NCBI GenBank assembly: GCA_029287815.1
Contig: JARFQK010000012.1
Span: 1-7,091, forward strand
Reading direction: 5' to 3'
Source: Gammaproteobacteria bacterium
Lineage (GTDB): Bacteria > Pseudomonadota > Gammaproteobacteria > SZUA-229
Length of the DNA: 7,091 nt
Below, in pieces: positions 1 to 5,826 of this stretch (position 1 is the first letter of the stretch; the number at the start of each line of letters is the position of its first letter). A program made the translations under genes and the position numbers. The notes beneath the pieces are model-generated. The model searched no databases and had not been told where the DNA came from. It worked only from the letters and a program-made list of their open reading frames with translations.

Positions 1-702
1 AATCGCGCGCATTTCGACAGCCACAACGTGCTCACTATCAATCTGATGTCGTCACCCGGCGCAGGCAAAACCGCACTGCTCGAAGCAACGATAAAGACGC
101 TGCAAGCCGAGACGGACAAGGCATTGTCAATCGCGGTGATCGAGGGCGATCTGGAAACCGAGAACGATGCCGAACGCATCCGCAAACACGGCGTTGAAGC
201 GATACAGATCGCGACCGGCAGTGCCTGTCATCTCGACGCGCACATGATTCACCAGGCGCTGCACCAGCTGGACCTTGCAAAATATGACATTGTCTTCATC
301 GAGAACGTTGGCAATCTGGTTTGTCCGGCGAGTTTCGATCTTGGCCAGCATCTGAATGTGGCTTTGCTTTCGGTGCCCGAAGGTGATGACAAACCTGCGA
401 AATACCCGGTGATGTTCCGATCGGCCGATCTGGTGCTGATCAGCAAGTGCGATCTGTTACCGGTGCTGGATGATTTCAAGCCGGCGCAAGCCAGGCAGTA
501 TTTGCACGATATCGCCAGTGATGCGCCGGTGTTCGAGCTTTCGGCGAAAAACGGTTCCGGTATGCAGGCCTGGTTCGACTGGCTCGACGCAGGAATCCAC
601 GCGCAGGGATCACGTGCAGCAGTGGCGTCGACACACGCCGACCACGATCATCACCATACGCACGATCATCATCACGCCTCGCACAGGCACGATTCCAGGT
701 AA
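1..702 (+). CDS. hypB: HypB, hydrogenase nickel-incorporation GTPase (5' partial)
   Basis: SIMIBI-class GTPase that, with HypA, delivers nickel to the [NiFe]-hydrogenase large subunit in the cytoplasm. The frame is open from base 1, and the first visible residues (NRAHFDSHNVLTINLMSSPG) are the normal lead-in to the P-loop, so the true start lies upstream. A GTG at 28 would leave almost nothing before the P-loop. Counting visible codons (233 residues): P-loop SSPGAGKT at 17-24; IEGDLETENDAERI at about 47-60; the G-domain metal-site Cys76-His77 in GSACHLDA; Cys108 in ENVGNLVCP; a base-recognition motif in the form SKCDLLP near 148-154. The final 22 residues contain 11 histidines; in many HypB proteins the His-rich nickel-storage stretch is N-terminal. 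The N-terminal region is not visible, so a CxxC motif or second His stretch there cannot be judged. The stop overlaps the hypD start by one base. Family assignment is very secure. Confidence 0.97.
   Translation, partial: NRAHFDSHNVLTINLMSSPGAGKTALLEATIKTLQAETDKALSIAVIEGDLETENDAERIRKHGVEAIQIATGSACHLDAHMIHQALHQLDLAKYDIVFIENVGNLVCPASFDLGQHLNVALLSVPEGDDKPAKYPVMFRSADLVLISKCDLLPVLDDFKPAQARQYLHDIASDAPVFELSAKNGSGMQAWFDWLDAGIHAQGSRAAVASTHADHDHHHTHDHHHASHRHDSR
634..699 (+). other. His-rich C-terminal tail of HypB
   Basis: This segment of hypB encodes 22 residues with 11 histidines in clusters such as HDHHHTHDHHH, plus several aspartates, ending at the stop codon. Histidine-rich stretches in HypB and SlyD bind and store nickel. 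Nickel buffering here is inferred from composition. The CAC/CAT codon mix argues against a simple trinucleotide slippage tract. Confidence 0.85.
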
Positions 703-1823
703 TGACAACGTCGGCCGCGCAATGGCTCGATTGCATCCGGGCGCTGCCGTTGCCGGAGCGTGTCAAGATCATGAACGTCTGCGGCGGCCACGAGCGTTCG
801 ATCACGATGGCCGGACTGCGCAAGGCGCTGCCGCCAGAGATCGAGCTGGTGCCGGGTCCCGGTTGCCCCGTGTGTATCTGCCCGGAAGAAGACGTGTTCG
901 AGGCGATACAGCTGGCGTTGAACGAAGATATCATTCTGGTCGCCTTCGGGGATATGCTGCGCGTGCCGGTCAACGTGAAAAAATCACGCGCACGCACGAT
1001 GGAGCAGGCCAAGGCACAGGGAGCGGACATCCGACCGATCGCCTCGCCGACCGAGGCCGTCGCGATCGCCGAGGCCAATCCGGACAAGGCCGTTGTGTTC
1101 TTCGCGGCCGGCTTTGAGACCACCACCGCACCAGTGGCAGCGATGCTGGTGGAAGGCGTGCCCGACAATCTCTCGTTGCTGCTGTCGGGACGCTTGACCT
1201 GGCCGGCGATTGCAATGTTGCTCGAGTCGGGTGAACCCGGTTTCGATGCGCTGATTGCGCCGGGCCATGTCGCCACGGTCATGGGGCCGGAGGAATGGAC
1301 CTTCGTCGTCGACAGGCACAACATCCCGGCCGCCGTTGCCGGCTTCAACAGCGAGAGTCTGCTCGCGGCGATGTATTCGACGTTGCGACAGCTGCTCGAA
1401 GGCCAGTACTTTCTCGACAATTGCTACCCGCAGGTCGTCCGACCCGGTGGCAACCCTTCCGCGCAGGCGCAGCTGCGCAAGGCGATGAATGTCGTCGATG
1501 CCAACTGGCGTGGCGTCGGTATCATTCCAGCGTCTGGTTTCAGCATCGCCGATGCGTACAGCAAGCACGATGCCAGGCAGCTGTTTCCTTCCTATGCTGA
1601 GGACGCGCGCAAACGGGCCGGCGAGATGCCGCCGGGCTGTGACTGCGCGAAGGTGGTGCTGGGCAAGATCTATCCGAATGAATGCCGGCTCTATGGCGTC
1701 GCCTGCAAACCGCGCAATCCGATCGGTCCTTGCATGGTCTCGGATGAAGGCGCCTGCCGCATCTGGTGGTCGGCCGGCATGCGTGAACCCGCAGCAAAAA
1801 GTAAGGAAAAAGCGATTGCCTAA
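702..1823 (+). CDS. hypD: HypD, Fe(CN)2CO cofactor assembly scaffold
   Basis: Iron-sulfur protein that with HypC forms the scaffold on which iron receives its cyanide and CO ligands before transfer to the hydrogenase large subunit. The 373-residue length is normal for the family. Visible motifs are CGGH at 27-30 (proposed iron-ligand cysteine), GPGCPVC at 52-58 followed by Cys60, FGDMLRVP at 82-89, AAGFETTTAP at 135-144, APGHV at 186-190, and a C-terminal cysteine cluster (313, 315, 328, 335, 344, 352) that includes the [4Fe-4S] ligands. The central part is divergent from the textbook form: CGGHERS replaces CGGHTH/CGGQTH, and AGFNSESLL replaces the usual AGFEP-type motif. The ATG overlaps the hypB stop (TAATG). 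An AGG lies only two bases before the ATG, so translation probably depends on coupling to hypB. Identity is secure; the exact subclade is not. Confidence 0.97.
   Translation: MTTSAAQWLDCIRALPLPERVKIMNVCGGHERSITMAGLRKALPPEIELVPGPGCPVCICPEEDVFEAIQLALNEDIILVAFGDMLRVPVNVKKSRARTMEQAKAQGADIRPIASPTEAVAIAEANPDKAVVFFAAGFETTTAPVAAMLVEGVPDNLSLLLSGRLTWPAIAMLLESGEPGFDALIAPGHVATVMGPEEWTFVVDRHNIPAAVAGFNSESLLAAMYSTLRQLLEGQYFLDNCYPQVVRPGGNPSAQAQLRKAMNVVDANWRGVGIIPASGFSIADAYSKHDARQLFPSYAEDARKRAGEMPPGCDCAKVVLGKIYPNECRLYGVACKPRNPIGPCMVSDEGACRIWWSAGMREPAAKSKEKAIA
1803..1807 (+). promoter_or_regulatory. Ribosome binding site deciding the hypF start
   Basis: AAGGA lies eight bases before the TTG at 1816. It sits inside the last codons of hypD and is the only good Shine-Dalgarno match near the start of the HypF homology. 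It is the main reason for choosing the TTG. Confidence 0.7.
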
Positions 1824-4125
1824 CCCGGCTAACACCGGTGCCACGCGCAATCCCGTCGATACCGCTGATACCCGCCTAGCCAGGCATATCGTGCTGTCTG
1901 GAACGGTGCAGGGCGTTGGCTTCAGGCCGTTCATCTACACGCTTGCGATCGAACACCGGCTGTCCGGCTGGGTCAGGAACCGCCTTGGCCGTGTCGAGAT
2001 CCACATTCAGGGGCCGGCGCCGCGTCTCGATAAATTTGTCAACGACGTGTTCGCCAAAGCCCCGAGAATGGCTCACCCGCTGCTGCAGTCGGACCAGCGC
2101 GTCGAACCGGGGATGTTCGAAGGCTTTTCCATTCGCGACAGCGTCGCCGACGGTGAGTCCGATATCAGCGTGCCTGCTGATTTGTTCACCTGCGATCAAT
2201 GTTTAGACGAACTCTACACCGAGGCGGATCGACGTTACCGTTACCCGTTCATCAACTGCACACAGTGCGGGCCGCGATACACGCTGATCCGCACTCTGCC
2301 GTATGATCGTCCCAATACCACAATGGCTGGCTTCAAACTGTGCGGCGCGTGCCGCAGCGAATACCAGGACCCCGCTGACCGGCGCTTCCATGCAGAACCA
2401 GTGGCCTGTCCGGTGTGCGGCCCGACGCTGACATTTTGTAGCGATTGGGCTGAGCCAATCACCGGTAACGAAGCGGCGTTAGCCGCAGCCGTCCAGGCGC
2501 TGAGGGCAGGCCGAGTCGTTGCGGTCAAAGGCATCGGCGGGTACCACCTGATGTGCGATGCTTGCAGTGACACAGCCGTGGCCAAAATCAGGCAGAACAA
2601 ACCGCGACCAGCGAAACCGTTGGCAGTGCTGTTCCCGGGGCCGGTCGAGCAGCCTTTTGAGCTTATGAGGGCCCATGTTGAGTTGTCGGACTCGGCACGC
2701 GAGCTGCTGGCGAGCCCGGCCAGGCCGATCGTCTTGTTGCCCAGGACAGCCGCTTCCACACTCTCGGACCTGATCGCTCCAGGACTTGTGGAGATTGGAG
2801 TGATGCTGCCGTATAGCCCGTTGCATCATCTGCTGCTGGACGATTTCAGCGGCCCGCTGGTCGCGACCTCGGCCAATATCAGTGGCGAGCCGGTATTGAC
2901 CGACAATGAGGCGGTCGAGAAGCGGCTCGCGCACGTGGCTGAGGCCTACCTTCATCATGATCGTCCGATCGAACGGCCCGCGGATGACCCGGTGTTCAGG
3001 CCGATCGCTGGAAGGCCGCGGCCACTGCGACTCGGACGAGGCGTCGCACCGGCCGAATTCTTGTTGCCATTCGAGCTGAAAGTGCCCGTCCTTGGGGTCG
3101 GCGCGCAGATGAAAAATGCAATCACGCTGGCATGGGGCAATCGTGCGGTGCTATCGCCCCATATCGGTGACATGGGTTCGGCGCGCAGTCTGACGGTTTT
3201 TGAAAAGACTGTCGACGATTTGCAGCGACTCTACGGCGCCCGCGCCGAACGGCTGGTTTGCGATGCTCACGCCGGTTATACCACGTCGCGCTGGGCGCTG
3301 CGCCAGGGTCTACCGGTCAGCCGCGTCTACCACCATCACGCGCATGCGTCGTTGGCCTGCTATCCACGACTGCCGCAGGATCCCGACAAACCACGTATGG
3401 TATTTACCTGGGACGGTGTCGGTTTCGGCGCCGACGGGACCTTGTGGGGCGGCGAGACATTTCTTGGCCAGCCAGGCGCGTGGCAGCGCGTGGCCAGCAT
3501 GCGACCGTTCCATCTGCCGGGCGGGGAGAAGGCCGGGCGTGAACCCTGGCGCAGCGCAGCTGCGTTGTGCTGGGAGGCAGGAAGAGATTATGCGCCGCCG
3601 GTTCAAAACGGTCGCCTGCTATACGAATTCTGGCAGCGGCGCCAGAACGCGCCAAAGACCTCGGCCGTGGGCCGCCTGTTCGATGCCGCCGCTGCGTTGA
3701 CCGGCGTCTGCCATACCGCCAGCTTCGAAGGACAGGGGCCGATGCTGTTCGAGGCGCTCAGCAATCAGCCGGATCGTCACATAGAATTAACATTAAATAA
3801 CGATGATAATTTATTGATTACAAATTGGGAGCCATTGGTGGCTGCGATGTTAGACTCTGCTTTAACTGTCGCTCAGCGCGCAGCGCTGTTCCATGCTTCT
3901 CTGGCGCAGGCAATAGTGCAGCAGGCAAACGCGCTGCGTGCAGCGCACGGCGTGAACGCAGTCAGCCTGACCGGCGGTGTGTTCCAGAATCGTGTACTGA
4001 CCGAGCACGCGATGAGCCTGCTACAAGAGCAAGGCTTCGCGGTGGACCTGCCCGAATCGCTCCCGGTCAACGATGCCGGCATCAGCTTCGGACAGGTGAT
4101 CGAATATGGTTTTACTGAGGGCTGA
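1816..4125 (+). CDS. hypF: HypF, carbamoyltransferase of hydrogenase maturation
   Basis: Makes carbamoyl-adenylate from carbamoyl phosphate and ATP and transfers the carbamoyl group to HypE, the first step toward the cyanide ligands. At 769 residues it is close to E. coli HypF (about 750). Domains in order: acylphosphatase-like, about 24-110, with GTVQGVGFRPF containing Arg37 and a strand-end Asn55; two zinc-finger pairs with Cys126/129, 148/151, 176/179 and 198/201; YrdC-like nucleotide-binding domain, about 218-410, with KGIGGYHL, RPAKPLAVLF and ATSANISGEP; Kae1-like domain, about 424-765, with YHHHAHASL at 505-513, WGGETFLG, and a C-terminal SLTGGVFQNRVL. The start is set at TTG 1816, overlapping hypD by eight bases. 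The frame is open far upstream, but that stretch lies over hypD. A GTG at 1891 would cut into the first strand of the acylphosphatase domain. A local AT-rich patch occurs at about 3781-3830. All catalytic motifs look intact. Confidence 0.96.
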   Translation: MPNPANTGATRNPVDTADTRLARHIVLSGTVQGVGFRPFIYTLAIEHRLSGWVRNRLGRVEIHIQGPAPRLDKFVNDVFAKAPRMAHPLLQSDQRVEPGMFEGFSIRDSVADGESDISVPADLFTCDQCLDELYTEADRRYRYPFINCTQCGPRYTLIRTLPYDRPNTTMAGFKLCGACRSEYQDPADRRFHAEPVACPVCGPTLTFCSDWAEPITGNEAALAAAVQALRAGRVVAVKGIGGYHLMCDACSDTAVAKIRQNKPRPAKPLAVLFPGPVEQPFELMRAHVELSDSARELLASPARPIVLLPRTAASTLSDLIAPGLVEIGVMLPYSPLHHLLLDDFSGPLVATSANISGEPVLTDNEAVEKRLAHVAEAYLHHDRPIERPADDPVFRPIAGRPRPLRLGRGVAPAEFLLPFELKVPVLGVGAQMKNAITLAWGNRAVLSPHIGDMGSARSLTVFEKTVDDLQRLYGARAERLVCDAHAGYTTSRWALRQGLPVSRVYHHHAHASLACYPRLPQDPDKPRMVFTWDGVGFGADGTLWGGETFLGQPGAWQRVASMRPFHLPGGEKAGREPWRSAAALCWEAGRDYAPPVQNGRLLYEFWQRRQNAPKTSAVGRLFDAAAALTGVCHTASFEGQGPMLFEALSNQPDRHIELTLNNDDNLLITNWEPLVAAMLDSALTVAQRAALFHASLAQAIVQQANALRAAHGVNAVSLTGGVFQNRVLTEHAMSLLQEQGFAVDLPESLPVNDAGISFGQVIEYGFTEG

Positions 4126-4126
4126 A

Positions 4127-4266
4127 TTCACCGCAAAGGCGCAGAGGGCGCAAAGGATATTTTCACCGCAAAGGCGCAAAGAACGTAGAGGGTTTTTTCA
4201 CCGCAAAGACGTAGAGGACGCAAAGGATATTTTCACCGCAGAGACGCAGAGTCGCAGAGGAGGCTA
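4127..4266 (+). repeat. Four tandem 35-bp repeat units (left cluster)
   Basis: Units begin at 4127, 4162, 4197 and 4232, exactly 35 bases apart. Each opens with TTCACCGCA and continues with GCARAG/GTAGAG-type blocks and a GG-rich, then T-rich end. The first unit begins TTCACCGCAAAGGCGCAGAG. Units 1 and 3 match at 32 of 35 positions, units 1 and 2 at 28 of 35. The fourth diverges at its 3' end. Inside each unit the GCARAG block recurs at 8-9-base steps, so the 35-mer itself looks built from smaller repeats. The array starts one base after the hypF stop. Similar CCGCAAAGGCGCARAG repeats are, from memory, widespread between genes in environmental Proteobacteria. Confidence 0.9.
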
Positions 4267-4313
4267 AGAATTTTTCTGGTTGGGCGACAGTGACTCACGA
4301 TCATTTGTCTTTA

Positions 4314-4338
4314 GGTCCTCCGCGCCTCTGCGGTGAAA
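4314..4338 (-). repeat. Single inverted copy of the 35-bp repeat (partial)
   Basis: Read on the - strand it gives TTTCACCGCAGAGGCGCGGA followed by GGACC. Bases 4318-4337 match unit 4 of the left cluster (4232-4251) at 18 of 20 positions in opposite orientation. The two could form a hairpin with a loop of about 66 bases. No T-tract follows, so it is not an obvious intrinsic terminator. Confidence 0.8.
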
Positions 4339-4442
4339 CCCCAAGCGAACCTGCCGAGAAAAATTAGTACGCCTCCGCAGCGAATAACGGATAAATACCC
4401 GCACAACAAAAATCCCTTCGCGTCATATATGTCCCACTTACT

Positions 4443-4568
4443 CGTCATTGCGAGCCGCAACAGCGGCGCGGCAATCTCCCGAATCTAGCGCTTTCGTTGA
4501 AACACTGAATCCAAACCGTTGAAGCGGCGCAAGATTCGAGAGATTGCTTCGCTTCGCTCGCAATGACG
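4443..4568. mobile_element. 126-bp palindromic MITE-like element
   Basis: The ends are a perfect 13-bp inverted repeat, CGTCATTGCGAGC (4443-4455) and its complement (4556-4568). A second, inner pair of arms, 4471-4486 and 4532-4547, is complementary at 15 of 16 positions and contains the GCAATCTC/GAGATTGC core. About 45 bases form the centre. Terminal CGTCATTGCGAG and inner GCAATCTC are hallmarks of a palindromic intergenic repeat that I recall from many environmental bacterial genomes. It has no coding capacity for a transposase. Immediate flanks (CT before, CG after) do not show a convincing target-site duplication. Mobility by a transposase in trans is inferred. Confidence 0.75.
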
Positions 4569-4691
4569 CGTTAACACGAGCGGATCTGTACTATTCACTC
4601 AAGAAGATTCAAGTCTCTTCGAAACGACTAATGAAGAAAGCGCTTTCATATCGGTGTTCGATATCATTTAATAGCTTGGTATGTGGGGCAG

Positions 4692-4761
4692 CAATGCCTT
4701 CGCGCCCTCTGCGCCTTTGCGGTGAATAAACCCTTTGCGTTCTTTGCGCCTTTGCGGTGAA
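4692..4761 (-). repeat. Two tandem 35-bp repeat units, inverted (right cluster)
   Basis: Units are 4692-4726 and 4727-4761; the conserved GGTGAA ends are exactly 35 bases apart. Read on the - strand, the unit at 4692-4726 matches left unit 1 at 29 of its first 30 positions, and 4727-4761 matches left unit 2 at 32 of 35. The cluster therefore copies specific left-cluster units in opposite orientation. It ends 12 bases before the hypE ATG, so its terminal GGTGAAAA is the only purine-rich sequence near that start. Confidence 0.88.
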
Positions 4762-4773
4762 AATCCAACGACT

Positions 4774-5775
4774 ATGCAAGACACACACATTTCGCTGGCC
4801 CACGGTAACGGTGGCCGCTACATGCGCGAGTTGATCGATGAGATCTTTGCGCGCCATCTCGCCAATCCGGATCTGGATGTTACGGCCGATGCGGTGCCGA
4901 TCGCGATCGAAGGCGGCGAGGTGTTATTCACGACCGATGGCTTCACCGTGCAGCCGCTCGAATTTCCGGGCGGCAACATCGGCTCACTGGCGGTACATGG
5001 TACGACCAATGATCTCGCGGTAGCCGGTGCGATACCCAAGTACCTGAGCTTGAACGTCTTCATCGAGGAAGGCCTCGAGGTCCGGTTGCTGGAACGGGTC
5101 ATCCAGTCGCTCGCGGAGACCGCGGCCCAGATCGGCGTCAAGGTTGTCGCCGGGGACACCAAGGTGCTGCGCCGCGGTGAAGGCGGTGGCCTGTACCTTG
5201 CGACCACCGGCGTCGGCTTCCGCAGCGGACAGCGCTTGTCCATGAGAAAAATCCAGGACGGTGATGCGCTAATCGTCAGCGGTCCGGTGGGCGATCATGG
5301 TATCGCGGTGATGCTGGCGCGAGAAGAGTTCGGCTTGCGTGGCGATATTCGTTCGGATGCGGCAAGTGTGTTGAATCTGACGACCCGCGCGCTCGCCTAC
5401 GAAGGCTTGCGTTTCATGCGCGATCCGACCCGCGGTGGTCTGGCCACGGTCTGCTCTGAATTACACCGTTGTATCGGCATGGGAGTGCGGCTGCAGCAGA
5501 CGGCTCTGCCGGTGCGCGATCCGGTGCAATCGGTCTGCGACATGCTCGGCTATGATCCGCTGTACCTGGCCTGCGAGGGAAGGGTCGTCGCCGTGATCGA
5601 CGCGGCCGAGGCCGAGCGGCTTCTTGTCGACTGGCAGGCCACGGTCGAAGGTAAGGATGCCCGAATCATCGGCCAGATCGACAGCGCGATCGACCATGTG
5701 CTGCTCGAAACCGAAATCGGTGGAGAGCGTATCCTCGAAGAACTCGAAGATGATCCGCTACCGCGAATCTGCTAG
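4774..5775 (+). CDS. hypE: HypE, carbamoyl dehydratase of hydrogenase maturation
   Basis: PurM/AIR-synthase-fold enzyme that accepts a carbamoyl group from HypF on its C-terminal cysteine and dehydrates it with ATP to a thiocyanate, the cyanide donor for the HypC-HypD iron centre. Its 333 residues are typical. Visible motifs: HGNGG at 10-14, FTTDGFTVQPLEFPGGNIGS at 52-71, HGTTNDLAV at 75-83, VAGDTKV at 125-131, SGPVGDHGIAVM at 169-180, RDPTRGGLATV at 216-226, CEGRVVAVI at 267-275, and the C-terminal PRIC ending in the modified Cys333. ATG 4774 is chosen because the next residues (MQDTHISLAHGNGG) are the expected N-terminus; an in-frame TTG at 4735 would place repeat sequence in the protein. 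The Shine-Dalgarno is poor: GGTGA 13 bases upstream, supplied by the repeat. hypE is separated from hypF by the repeat island but keeps the same strand. Residues needed for activity appear intact. Confidence 0.97.
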   Translation: MQDTHISLAHGNGGRYMRELIDEIFARHLANPDLDVTADAVPIAIEGGEVLFTTDGFTVQPLEFPGGNIGSLAVHGTTNDLAVAGAIPKYLSLNVFIEEGLEVRLLERVIQSLAETAAQIGVKVVAGDTKVLRRGEGGGLYLATTGVGFRSGQRLSMRKIQDGDALIVSGPVGDHGIAVMLAREEFGLRGDIRSDAASVLNLTTRALAYEGLRFMRDPTRGGLATVCSELHRCIGMGVRLQQTALPVRDPVQSVCDMLGYDPLYLACEGRVVAVIDAAEAERLLVDWQATVEGKDARIIGQIDSAIDHVLLETEIGGERILEELEDDPLPRIC

Positions 5776-5826
5776 CATTCCCGCTCGCCGAGCATGCCCG
5801 AGCGCAACTGCAACCGAGATTATTCG

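Larger units (their letters stand above)
4126..4773. other. Repeat-filled hypF-hypE intergenic region
   Basis: This stretch of 648 bases contains no believable gene. Listed separately are four direct 35-bp units, one inverted unit, a 126-bp palindromic element and two inverted 35-bp units. Between them, 4267-4313 and 4339-4442 show nothing recognisable beyond a 9-base palindrome, GTGACTCAC, at 4290-4298. Segment 4569-4691 is lower in GC and holds a perfect 12-base palindrome GAAAGCGCTTTC (4636-4647), followed by a 6-bp stem with a 5-base loop (ATATCG...CGATAT, 4648-4664). No clear intrinsic terminator follows hypF, so read-through into hypE remains possible. Confidence 0.85.

Noticed and set aside
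1489..1815. N-terminal extension of HypF from an upstream ATG at 1489
   Set aside because: The stretch lies over hypD in another frame, its translation has no HypF character, and the TTG at 1816 with AAGGA fits the family length.
476..1934. Long reading frames on the - strand opposite hypB, hypD and hypF
   Set aside because: They are shadows of GC-rich coding sequence. Their translations lack recognisable domains, while the + strand carries complete Hyp proteins.
4127..4266. Possible CRISPR array from regularly spaced repeats
   Set aside because: The 35-bp units are contiguous with no unique spacers, and related inverted units exist nearby. This is a tandem intergenic repeat.
4644..4685. 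Candidate sigma-70 promoter for hypE (TTTAAT or TATGTG as -10)
   Set aside because: TTTAAT resembles a -10, but the -35 candidates at correct spacing match poorly. Too weak to list as a feature.
4544..4729. Small 61-residue reading frame in the repeat island
   Set aside because: It starts inside the right arm of the palindromic element and ends in the 35-bp repeats. No ribosome binding site or protein-like pattern is seen.
5782..5804. Hairpin between hypE and the antiporter as a terminator (CGCTCG...CGAGCG)
   Set aside because: The stem is only six pairs with an 11-base loop and no T-tract follows, so intrinsic termination is not supported.
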